From Desulfobacteraceae bacterium (lineage in GTDB: Bacteria; Desulfobacterota; Desulfobacteria; Desulfobacterales; ETH-SRB1): a DNA stretch of 32,068 nucleotides. The stretch lies in the NCBI GenBank assembly GCA_028571455.1, contig JAPVVG010000173.1, forward strand, positions 1-32,068, in the 5' to 3' direction. Shown here piece after piece: positions 24,999 to 32,068 of the stretch (the first letter of the stretch is position 1; each line of letters starts with the position of its first letter). The position numbers and the translations under genes were made by a program. Below the pieces are notes generated by a model. It saw only the letters and a program-made list of their open reading frames with translations. It had not been told where the DNA came from and searched no databases.

Positions 24999-25979
24999 AT
25001 GGCAAGAGCAGATATACTTCTTAGTTTGGTACAGTCAGCCAATCGCAATGATATGGCCTCTTTTCGTAAATCTGTTGAAAGCTTAATTGCAGAAGAACGG
25101 GCTAAAAAACATAATATTCTTGCTGATAGGCTATCTACAGCCATTACTGAAAATGGAAATAAGAATAATACTGCCATTCGTTCCAATGGGCCAGCCAAGG
25201 ATTTGGTTTTCGAAATTGTACCTCAGAAGCAATTTGATGATTTAATAATTGAAGATCAATCCTTAAAAATATGTAAAGATTTAATAGAGGAACAACACAG
25301 AGCCGATTTACTCCGGTCTTATGGTCTTGAACCACGCAACAGAGTATTATTAACAGGTTCTCCTGGAAATGGTAAAACCAGTCTTGCGGAGGCCATCGCC
25401 ACGCACTTAATGTATCCTTTTTTTGTTATTCGTTACGAAAACTTAATCGGAAGCTATTTAGGGGAGACAGCGTCACGCCTCAAAAATGTGTTTAATTATA
25501 TAAGAACACGAAATTGTGTGCTTTTTTTCGATGAATTTGACACCATCGGAAAAGAAAGAGGCGACACCAAAGAAACAGGTGAAATAAAGCGTGTTGTAAG
25601 TTCTTTACTTCTCCAAATGGATAGGCTTCCAAGTTATGTGGTTGTTATTACTGCGAGTAATCACCCGGAGCTTCTCGACCGTGCCGTATGGCGCAGATTC
25701 CAATTAAGGTTAAACCTAGAAGTACCAGATAAGTCACAAATTGAACGTTTTATAAAAATGTTCACGAAAAAAACTGGTATCAGCATTGATTATAATATGA
25801 AACAACTTACTGAAATATTAAAAGGTCAAAGCTATTCTGATATAGAATCTTTTTGTACGGATGTTTTAAGACAAGCAATTTTGGATCATCAGCAGGATAA
25901 TACGAAGTCTATAGTTATTGAAAAACTAAAACAATGGCAACAAAGATTTATGACTGATAGCCGGAAAGAGGAAAAATAA
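24999..25979 (+). CDS. AAA+ ATPase partnered with a subtilase
   Basis: Cytoplasmic AAA+ ATPase of 326 aa. Walker A GSPGNGKTS is at 120-128 (Lys126). Walker B VLFFDEFD has Asp178 and Glu179. The pore-like loop GSYLGET and the Arg-finger region LDRAVWRRF (228-233) follow. The small N-terminal helical region (about 1-85) is unlike ClpX and may select partners. It starts 3 nt after the mod stop and ends 1 nt before the subtilase ATG, so the two are a unit. AAA-subtilase pairs recur in bacterial genomes; their placement inside a type III system is notable. It probably supplies unfolding or switch activity to the protease (inference). Confidence 0.9.
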   Translation: MARADILLSLVQSANRNDMASFRKSVESLIAEERAKKHNILADRLSTAITENGNKNNTAIRSNGPAKDLVFEIVPQKQFDDLIIEDQSLKICKDLIEEQHRADLLRSYGLEPRNRVLLTGSPGNGKTSLAEAIATHLMYPFFVIRYENLIGSYLGETASRLKNVFNYIRTRNCVLFFDEFDTIGKERGDTKETGEIKRVVSSLLLQMDRLPSYVVVITASNHPELLDRAVWRRFQLRLNLEVPDKSQIERFIKMFTKKTGISIDYNMKQLTEILKGQSYSDIESFCTDVLRQAILDHQQDNTKSIVIEKLKQWQQRFMTDSRKEEK

Positions 25980-25980
25980 T

Positions 25981-28737
25981 ATGCCAAGAAAACCTCTTTT
26001 AATGTTCCCAGCACCTTCTACCACTGATAGAGTAAAGAAAAAGCAGGGCTTTGGCTCTCCGTCATACCATTTCCCTGATTTTTCAAAACAAAAAGACCGA
26101 CTTACGCCACAATTTGAAACCATGCTACAGTCTTTTATTGTCGATTCAGCTGATGGACTTGAACCGGAATATGTATTGGTAATTGAGACCATTGGCCAGA
26201 TTGATGATTTTCAAAGGGCGGTTCGCGCTATTCCCGGCCTTGAATGGCTGGCAGAAATTGATGAAGAAGCCATTGAGCCGAATGAATATTTTTATCAAAT
26301 TTGTAAAATTGGTAAGTCTCTTTTTAATAAAAAAATCAAACCAATTAATAGAAAGCAATCATCACAACTATGGAATCTGCTTTTAGAAAATGCTTTTATA
26401 AATAGGGATGGTTATTTAACAGATAGAGATATTAATGAGTTTGAGGAACTTATACCAGATGAATTTTATGAATATAGTGAAAAAATAATAAAAATTATAA
26501 AAGATGAATCTATTGCAGGCCTTACACAGCCATTAAGCGGCAGGCTTTTCCTCAGCATGAGCAACAGGCAGGCCATAGATAACTTACTCAGTTTGTGGAA
26601 TCAGTGGGATGCTAGCGACAAAAAATTACCGAAGCCATATGGTAAATGGGCTGAAATATTTAAACAAATAAAGACAATAAGAAAATGGGATACGCCGGAT
26701 CGGTTAAGAGATACCGGTATTATTAATTACTGGAAAGATGAATTAGAATTAAAAAAAGGGACTTCATCAAAAATAACCTTTGAAATTGAACTGTGGTATA
26801 GAAATAACTCTGTCCAAAGAAAAGAAATTGAAAATAAAGTTCGTCGACTAATTTTAACGGAAAATGGGAGTATTATAACAGCTTGCGCAATAAAAGAGAT
26901 ACGATTTCACGCCATAAAAGCAGAATTACCACCGGAAAAAATTGAGAGAGTCCTTAAATTTGAATACACTAACGTGTTTACCAGTAACGATGTAATGTTT
27001 TTTCGGCCTGTTGGCCAATGCAGAACAGATGTACCAACCGATAGTGTAGAAAGAGATTTTGAATTCGGGAATACAGTTGGTTATCCAATTGCCGCCATAC
27101 TTGATGGTGTGCCTTTTGCTCGCCACAATCTTCTCGTAAACCGATTATTTTTGGAAGACCCTGATGATTTTGAAAGCAGCTACTCGGCAAATGCCAGAAG
27201 GCATGGCACTGCAATGGCTTCGCTTGTATGTCATGGGGAATTGGATGCACAGGAAGAACCACTTACTCGGCCGGTTTATTTCAGACCGATAATGAAACCT
27301 GACCCCGATGATTTTGTCAATAATCCACCATGTGAAATTATTCCAAAAGAATATTTCATGGAAGATCTGATTGAACGTTCAGTTCGCAGAATGTTCGAAG
27401 GGGATAGCAATGTGCCCGCAGTCGCACCAACAATAAAAGTAATCAATCTTTCAATTGCTGATTCATCAAAGATGTTCTTTAATCAATTAAGTTCTTGTGC
27501 AAAATTATTAGACTGGCTTTCCTATAAATATCAAGTTCTTTTTTGTGTCAGCGCAGGAAATATCAACACCGACATTGACCTCCAAAAGAGCATCAATGAA
27601 TTAAGGGCGCTCTCGAATGATGAGCTATCAACTCTTACGATGTTAAAAATCAATGAAGATATTCGTAACAGGAAAATGTTATCTCCTTCTGATTCCGTAA
27701 ACTCAATAACGTTAGGCTCTATTCATGCGGATAGAGCAACAGCAGATAATATCGGTAACAGATTTGACATTTTACCAAGCCAGGATCTACCTTCACCAAT
27801 TTCTGCTCATGGATTAGGTTATAAAAATTCCATAAAGCCGGAGTTGTACATATTTGGCGGAAGACAGTTATACGATGCAAAAGATAACAATCGTTACAGG
27901 GTGTCTGATTCAGGATTGGCGCCCGGACAAGGTGTAGCCACATCACCCTCAACAGGCGGTGAAATTAACAGATGCGTTTACACCAGAGGAACAAGCAATT
28001 CGACAGCCCTTGCGACACGATCTGTAGCTCAAATTTATGAGATGTTAAACTCATTAATATCTGAAAATAACCTTTTAATTGACGAAAGCAATATCGCCGT
28101 CATTCTAAAAACCTTACTGGTTCATGGTTCGTCTTGGACTGAGGGTCATACTATTTTAGAAAACATATTAAAAACCGATAATTCCAGACAACTTAAAAAG
28201 ACCATCGCCCGTTATCTGGGATTTGGCGTGCCAAATATTCACCGTGTTCTGGAGTGCACCTCTCAAAGAGCAACAGCTATCGGCTTTGGGAAAATAAAAA
28301 AGGATGATAAGCATGATTTCCGGTTTCCTTTACCACCATGTTTAAGTGGCATAAACGAAATGAGACGATTAACGATTACTCTGGCCTGGTTTAGCCCTAT
28401 TAACCCAGCAAACAGAAAATATAGAAAAGCAAATCTGTCTGTTGAACCTCCAAAGAATGATATAGGTGTTGATAGAATAAACGCAGATTGGCAACAAGTC
28501 AAAAATGGAACTGTGCAACACGAAGTTTTAGAGGGAAACAAAGTCGTTTCTTATCAGGATGATGATTTTTTAAAAATATCAGTGGTGTGTAGGGAAGATG
28601 CGGAAAGTCTTGATGAAGAAGTCCCTTATGGGCTTGCTGTGACATTAGAAACAGGTGAGCATATTGATTTGCCGATTTATGAAGAAATTGAGGCCAGAAT
28701 AAGCATTCCTGTACAAGTTGAGGAAAAAATTCAGTGA
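25981..28737 (+). CDS. Cytoplasmic S8 subtilase, AAA-associated, 918 aa
   Basis: Subtilisin-like serine protease with no signal peptide. The triad is Asp375 (AILDGVP), His408 (RRHGTAMA) and Ser672 (RGTSNSTALA), and the oxyanion Asn is Asn527 (VSAGN). The order D-H-S and spacing fit S8. A roughly 370-residue N-terminal region precedes the catalytic domain; it contains RLFLSMSNRQAIDNLLSLW, typical of AAA-partnered subtilases, and an extra helical stretch (about 105-170). A C-terminal domain (about 740-918) with MRRLTITLAWFSPINP looks like an all-beta module. It lies between the AAA gene and res, overlapping res by 4 nt (GTGA). Substrates unknown; a host, phage or Res target are all possible. 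Confidence 0.88.
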   Translation: MPRKPLLMFPAPSTTDRVKKKQGFGSPSYHFPDFSKQKDRLTPQFETMLQSFIVDSADGLEPEYVLVIETIGQIDDFQRAVRAIPGLEWLAEIDEEAIEPNEYFYQICKIGKSLFNKKIKPINRKQSSQLWNLLLENAFINRDGYLTDRDINEFEELIPDEFYEYSEKIIKIIKDESIAGLTQPLSGRLFLSMSNRQAIDNLLSLWNQWDASDKKLPKPYGKWAEIFKQIKTIRKWDTPDRLRDTGIINYWKDELELKKGTSSKITFEIELWYRNNSVQRKEIENKVRRLILTENGSIITACAIKEIRFHAIKAELPPEKIERVLKFEYTNVFTSNDVMFFRPVGQCRTDVPTDSVERDFEFGNTVGYPIAAILDGVPFARHNLLVNRLFLEDPDDFESSYSANARRHGTAMASLVCHGELDAQEEPLTRPVYFRPIMKPDPDDFVNNPPCEIIPKEYFMEDLIERSVRRMFEGDSNVPAVAPTIKVINLSIADSSKMFFNQLSSCAKLLDWLSYKYQVLFCVSAGNINTDIDLQKSINELRALSNDELSTLTMLKINEDIRNRKMLSPSDSVNSITLGSIHADRATADNIGNRFDILPSQDLPSPISAHGLGYKNSIKPELYIFGGRQLYDAKDNNRYRVSDSGLAPGQGVATSPSTGGEINRCVYTRGTSNSTALATRSVAQIYEMLNSLISENNLLIDESNIAVILKTLLVHGSSWTEGHTILENILKTDNSRQLKKTIARYLGFGVPNIHRVLECTSQRATAIGFGKIKKDDKHDFRFPLPPCLSGINEMRRLTITLAWFSPINPANRKYRKANLSVEPPKNDIGVDRINADWQQVKNGTVQHEVLEGNKVVSYQDDDFLKISVVCREDAESLDEEVPYGLAVTLETGEHIDLPIYEEIEARISIPVQVEEKIQ

Positions 28738-31367
28738 AACTTCATTTCGACCCCAACCACCAGTACCAGCTTGACGCTGTAAAGTCCATAATAGACATCT
28801 TTGAGGGCCAGCCTTTAAACCAGGGTGATTTTGGCTTTTCAATCTCTGAAAACGGCCAGCTTTTTAATGAAAATGGAGTCGGTAACAGGATCGTTCTTTC
28901 AGAAAAACAGATTCTGAGCAATCTGCAGGAAGTTCAGAAAAAAAACGGGTTCAAAAATATATCCGAAGAACTTGACGGAATGCATTTTTCCGTTGAGATG
29001 GAGACCGGCACAGGAAAAACTTATATCTATATCAGAACTATTTATGAGCTGAATAAAAAATACGGTTTTAAAAAATTTGTAATAGTAGTTCCAAGTATTG
29101 CCATCCGTGAGGGTGTGTTAAAAAATCTTGAGATTACTTTTGATCATTTTCAAAACCTGTATGACAGAATCCCTGTAAATTTTGATGTATATGATTCCAG
29201 AAAGGTTTCCGGTCTTAGAGGTTTTGCATCCGGCAATACGATTCAGATCCTTGTTATTAATATAGATTCATTTGCCAAGGATGAAAATGTTATCAACAGG
29301 CCGAATGACAAACTTACAGGCAAAAAACCTATTGAGTTCATACAAAGCGCCAGTCCAATTGTAATTGTTGACGAACCGCAAAACATGGAAACAGAAATCA
29401 GGAAAAAGGCTACTGAAAACCTGAACTATTCCTGCACTCTCCGTTATTCTGCCACTCACACCAATCAATATAATTTAGCTTACAGCTTGAACCCTGTAAA
29501 AGCATACGATCTTGGACTGGTTAAACAGATTGAAGTTGATTCCATAGTAACTGAAAATGATTTTAATGACGCTTTTATCAGGCTTGAAAAGGTATCTGCT
29601 ACAAAAACAAAAACATCCGCCAAAATTACAATCGATGTAAACCAAAAGGACGGTGTGGCAAGAAAAACTGTTACTGCAAAAGTAGGAGACGACTTGTACA
29701 AACTTTCCAAAAACAGGGAGATTTATAAACAAGGCTATATAATCAACGGCATAGATGTTGAATCGGGACATATTTCCCTGTCCAATGGCGAGGACCTTTT
29801 TGTAGGCGACTCTCAGGGCGGCATGACTGATGAATTAATGAAATTCCAGATTGAAAAAACTGTAAAGGAACATTTAATCAAGGAGAAGAAATATAAGGAT
29901 AAAGGGATTAAAGTTCTTTCTCTGTTCTTTATCGACAGAGTTGCAAACTACAGGCAGTATGATGAGGCCGGAAACCCGGCAAATGGGAAATTCGCAAAAT
30001 GGTTTGAAGAGTCTTTTAGGGATATCTGTTCTAGATCTGCATATAAGGGGCTGATACCTTTTCCTGTTGAGGAGATTCACAACGGTTATTTTTCACAGGA
30101 TAAAAAAGGAAAATTTAAGGATACTCAAAAAACCGCAAAAGCAAAAGCGGATATTGATACATTCAAATTGATAATGAAGGATAAGGAAAGACTGCTTAGT
30201 ACGGAAGAACCTTTAAGGTTTATTTTCAGCCATTCTGCTTTACGTGAAGGATGGGACAACCCGAATGTTTTTCAAATCTGCACATTGAATGAAACCAGAT
30301 CTGAATTAAAAAAAAGACAGGAAATCGGAAGAGGACTGAGGCTATCGGTTGATCAGTCCGGTTATAGAATTCAGGACCCGGTAATAAACAAGCTCACTGT
30401 TATTGCTAATGAAAGTTATGAAGACTTTGCAAAACAGCTTCAGAATGAGATAGAGGATGAGTGTGGTGTTTCATTTAAGGGGAGAATAAAAAACAGGAAA
30501 AAAAGAAAAGAGGTAAAATACCGCAAGGGTTTTGAGCTTGATGAAAATTTTAAAAGCCTCTGGGATAAAATAAAGCATCACACAAAATACAAAGTCATGT
30601 ATGAAACCGGAGAGCTTATTGAAAAAGCATCAAAGGCTCTCAGATACATGCCTGAAATAAAAAGGCCCGTTATAAAATCCACAAAAACATCTGTAAAATT
30701 TGATGAAGGCGGGATTAACGGTGATGTTGTTTCAAGCTATTCAACTCTCTGGGATAAGGCATTCCGGATTCCCGACATACTGGCCTATATACAAAGCAAA
30801 ATCGGCTTGACACGGTCAACCATCCTGAAAATCCTTATCGAATCCGACAGGCTTGATGATGTTATCATTAATCCGCAATTGTTTCTTGATAATGCAGTTT
30901 CGGAAATAAAAGAGGTTTTGAATGATTTGATAGTTGAAGGCATTAAGTATGAGAAAATAGGAAATGTTGAATATGAAATGCGGCTTTTTGAGGATTATGA
31001 AATACATGTTAATGATTTGACATTTATTATTTCCAAAAGAGAAAAAACAATTTACAGCAACATGATGCCGCTTGACTCCGGTGTTGAATATCAGTTTGCA
31101 AAGGATTGTGAAACACGTGAGGATATAGATTTTTACTTCAAGCTTCCGTACTGGTTCAAAATTAAAACACCTATAGGAAATTATAATCCCGACTGGGCTT
31201 TGATAAAGAAAAACGAGAAAACAGTCTATTTCGTGGCTGAAACCAAGTCTGCAAATCAGGAATTGAAAACAAGCGAAAAAAGAAAAATAAAATGCGGTAA
31301 GGCACATTTTGATGAATTTGAAGGCGTTGAATACAGGCAGATTGCAAAAGTGTCGGATTTGGATTAA
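28734..31367 (+). CDS. res: Type III restriction endonuclease subunit (Res)
   Basis: ATP-dependent translocase/nuclease of a type III system. Helicase motif I METGTGKTY is at residues 89-97 and the DEPQ Walker B box at 213-216, the form typical of type III Res. SATH follows, then the late helicase motif EIGRGLRLSVD. The C-terminal PD-(D/E)xK nuclease is intact: Asp820 in NPDWAL, then Glu836 and Lys838 in AETKS. The length is 877 aa. The start is GTG, overlapping the subtilase stop, which couples Res output to protease translation. The catalytic residues are all present, so the system should be able to cleave. Confidence 0.94.
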   Translation: MKLHFDPNHQYQLDAVKSIIDIFEGQPLNQGDFGFSISENGQLFNENGVGNRIVLSEKQILSNLQEVQKKNGFKNISEELDGMHFSVEMETGTGKTYIYIRTIYELNKKYGFKKFVIVVPSIAIREGVLKNLEITFDHFQNLYDRIPVNFDVYDSRKVSGLRGFASGNTIQILVINIDSFAKDENVINRPNDKLTGKKPIEFIQSASPIVIVDEPQNMETEIRKKATENLNYSCTLRYSATHTNQYNLAYSLNPVKAYDLGLVKQIEVDSIVTENDFNDAFIRLEKVSATKTKTSAKITIDVNQKDGVARKTVTAKVGDDLYKLSKNREIYKQGYIINGIDVESGHISLSNGEDLFVGDSQGGMTDELMKFQIEKTVKEHLIKEKKYKDKGIKVLSLFFIDRVANYRQYDEAGNPANGKFAKWFEESFRDICSRSAYKGLIPFPVEEIHNGYFSQDKKGKFKDTQKTAKAKADIDTFKLIMKDKERLLSTEEPLRFIFSHSALREGWDNPNVFQICTLNETRSELKKRQEIGRGLRLSVDQSGYRIQDPVINKLTVIANESYEDFAKQLQNEIEDECGVSFKGRIKNRKKRKEVKYRKGFELDENFKSLWDKIKHHTKYKVMYETGELIEKASKALRYMPEIKRPVIKSTKTSVKFDEGGINGDVVSSYSTLWDKAFRIPDILAYIQSKIGLTRSTILKILIESDRLDDVIINPQLFLDNAVSEIKEVLNDLIVEGIKYEKIGNVEYEMRLFEDYEIHVNDLTFIISKREKTIYSNMMPLDSGVEYQFAKDCETREDIDFYFKLPYWFKIKTPIGNYNPDWALIKKNEKTVYFVAETKSANQELKTSEKRKIKCGKAHFDEFEGVEYRQIAKVSDLD

Positions 31368-31389
31368 AATATTTGGTAATTGATTAACA

Positions 31390-31526
31390 TTGATGCACTC
31401 GTAAAAAGTCGTCACTCCAGTGAAAACCGGAGTCCAGAGCCTTCGTAAGTAGTTGAATAGACTGGAATCTGGCTTTCGCCGGAATGACGAAAAATGGTAC
31501 TTTTCGACTTTTTACGAGTTCAAAAC
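31390..31526. mobile_element. MITE-like element 2, same ends as element 1
   Basis: Left end TTGATGCACTCGTAAAAAGTC at 31390-31410 begins with one mismatch to element 1, and GACTTTTTACGAGTTCA (31506-31522) is its inverse. The internal sequence is unrelated to element 1 and is built on a GTCATTCCGGCGAAAGCC-type hairpin. Confidence 0.75.
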
Positions 31527-31528
31527 TA

Positions 31529-31591
31529 TGGTGTCAAAGCTTGAATTGTGAATTAAGGAAAGTTTAATTCACAATTCAAGCTTTGACACCA
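31529..31591. repeat. Perfect 28-bp inverted repeat with 7-nt loop
   Basis: Arms 31529-31556 and 31564-31591 pair without mismatch; the left arm begins TGGTGTCAAAGC and the loop is GGAAAGT. It is AT-rich, without a T-tract. It abuts the MITE-like element on one side and the truncated reverse transcriptase frame on the other. Confidence 0.95.
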
Positions 31592-31915
31592 GTTCCTTGG
31601 GTGATAAAGAAACAGACAGCACGGAAACGACTAAACCGTTTTCTGCGGATGTTGTGGAATTGGTGCAAGAAGAATCGGCATGAACCCATAGAAGAGCAGC
31701 ATGACATATTATGTAGCAAACTTCGAGGGTTTTACCAATACTTTGGGGTGCGGAGCAATTATAAGGCGTTGGAGGCAGCGTTCGAATATGCAGAAAAAGC
31801 ATGGCGTCGCTGGCTCGGACGACGCCACAGGGATGGCTATATAAGTTGCGAAAAGTTTAAGCGTATTCTTGAAAGAGCCCCTCTGCCGCTTCCCAAAATA
31901 GTCCATAATATTTGA
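31568..31915 (+). pseudogene. 5'-truncated group II intron reverse transcriptase/maturase
   Basis: The in-frame residues QTARKRLNRFLRMLWNWCKK, then EEQHDILCSKLRGFYQYFGV and PLPKIVHNI, are the X/maturase-side C-terminus of bacterial group II intron reverse transcriptases. Only about 110 residues remain of the usual 400-600. The frame is closed upstream by a TAA within the palindrome arm, and the fingers/palm and YADD part are gone. No domain V/VI hairpin was recognised downstream. Confidence 0.8.
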
Positions 31916-32068
31916 TAGAAAATCGGTGTCATTATGTTGCGACTTTAGTTATGTTGCAAGTTTTGGATATACTTCCCTTTAAATATCAAAAATATATTTT
32001 CTTTGCATATAATTCTTCTTCTGATTATATTCTTTAATAAAAAGGGGTTACAAAAACTCGCAACATAA
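31916..32068. other. Gene-free right edge with short inverted repeat
   Basis: TTATGTTGCGA (31932-31942) is the exact inverse of TCGCAACATAA (32058-32068) at the window edge, and a near copy TTATGTTGCAA lies at 31949-31959. It may be one end of an element continuing outside. Otherwise AT-rich with nothing recognised. Confidence 0.5.

Noticed and set aside
31529-31591. Rho-independent terminator of res
   Set aside because: The hairpin is strong but AT-rich and not followed by a T-tract; it fits better as a rearrangement junction.

Overview
The window most likely comes from an uncultured sulfate-reducer-like Desulfobacterota, close to Desulfobacterales. This is inferred from gene content, not from a marker gene: a tungsten-type aldehyde:ferredoxin oxidoreductase, an AmmeMemoRadiSam locus, a PilS-like kinase, LarC, S23-type four-helix-bundle debris, and dense intergenic heptamer and hairpin repeats. 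Base composition is moderately AT-rich. No rRNA, tRNA or CRISPR array was seen.

Positions 1-8775 are a minus-strand housekeeping block. In transcription order it holds an S13 D-Ala-D-Ala carboxypeptidase, a PepT-like M20 peptidase, LarC, PgpA, signal peptidase I (TTG start), PyrB, PyrC and a sensor histidine kinase cut by the window edge. The pyrB/pyrC and pyrC/kinase reading frames overlap. Heptamer repeats fill the gaps, enter the pyrC coding sequence in frame, and form the C-terminal ends of LarC and the M20 peptidase.

Positions 8776-16430 hold an MITE-like element, an MscS channel (+), Dtd (-), and a plus-strand cluster: MTH1187-type thiamine-binding protein, methyltransferase, exported EEP hydrolase and a tiny lysine-rich protein. 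A MoaD-like protein (-) is then divergent from an aldehyde:ferredoxin oxidoreductase followed by an unrecognised helical protein (+). The 16.43-16.88 kb gap is packed with repeats.

Positions 16884-21649 (-) are a compact three-gene locus: an exported Memo-AMMECR1 fusion, a membrane-embedded spermidine-synthase-like protein, and an AmrS-type radical SAM enzyme with a Tat-like N-terminus.

Positions 21650-22850 are a graveyard of small elements: a non-autonomous element with an apparent 11-bp target duplication, a small basic gene broken at an A8 tract, a coupled micro-ORF pair, the last codons of a glucose-6-phosphate isomerase, and REP/MITE hairpins. A HicB-like gene lies between inverted hairpin copies.

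Positions 23127-31367 (+) are the most interesting part. An apparently single operon encodes a type III methyltransferase (Mod), an AAA+ ATPase, a 918-residue cytoplasmic subtilase (S8) and a type III restriction subunit (Res). The ATPase-protease pair sits between mod and res, with gaps of 3 and 1 nt and a final 4-nt GTGA overlap. Downstream lie a second copy of the MITE-like ends, a perfect 28-bp palindrome and a 5'-truncated group II intron reverse transcriptase.
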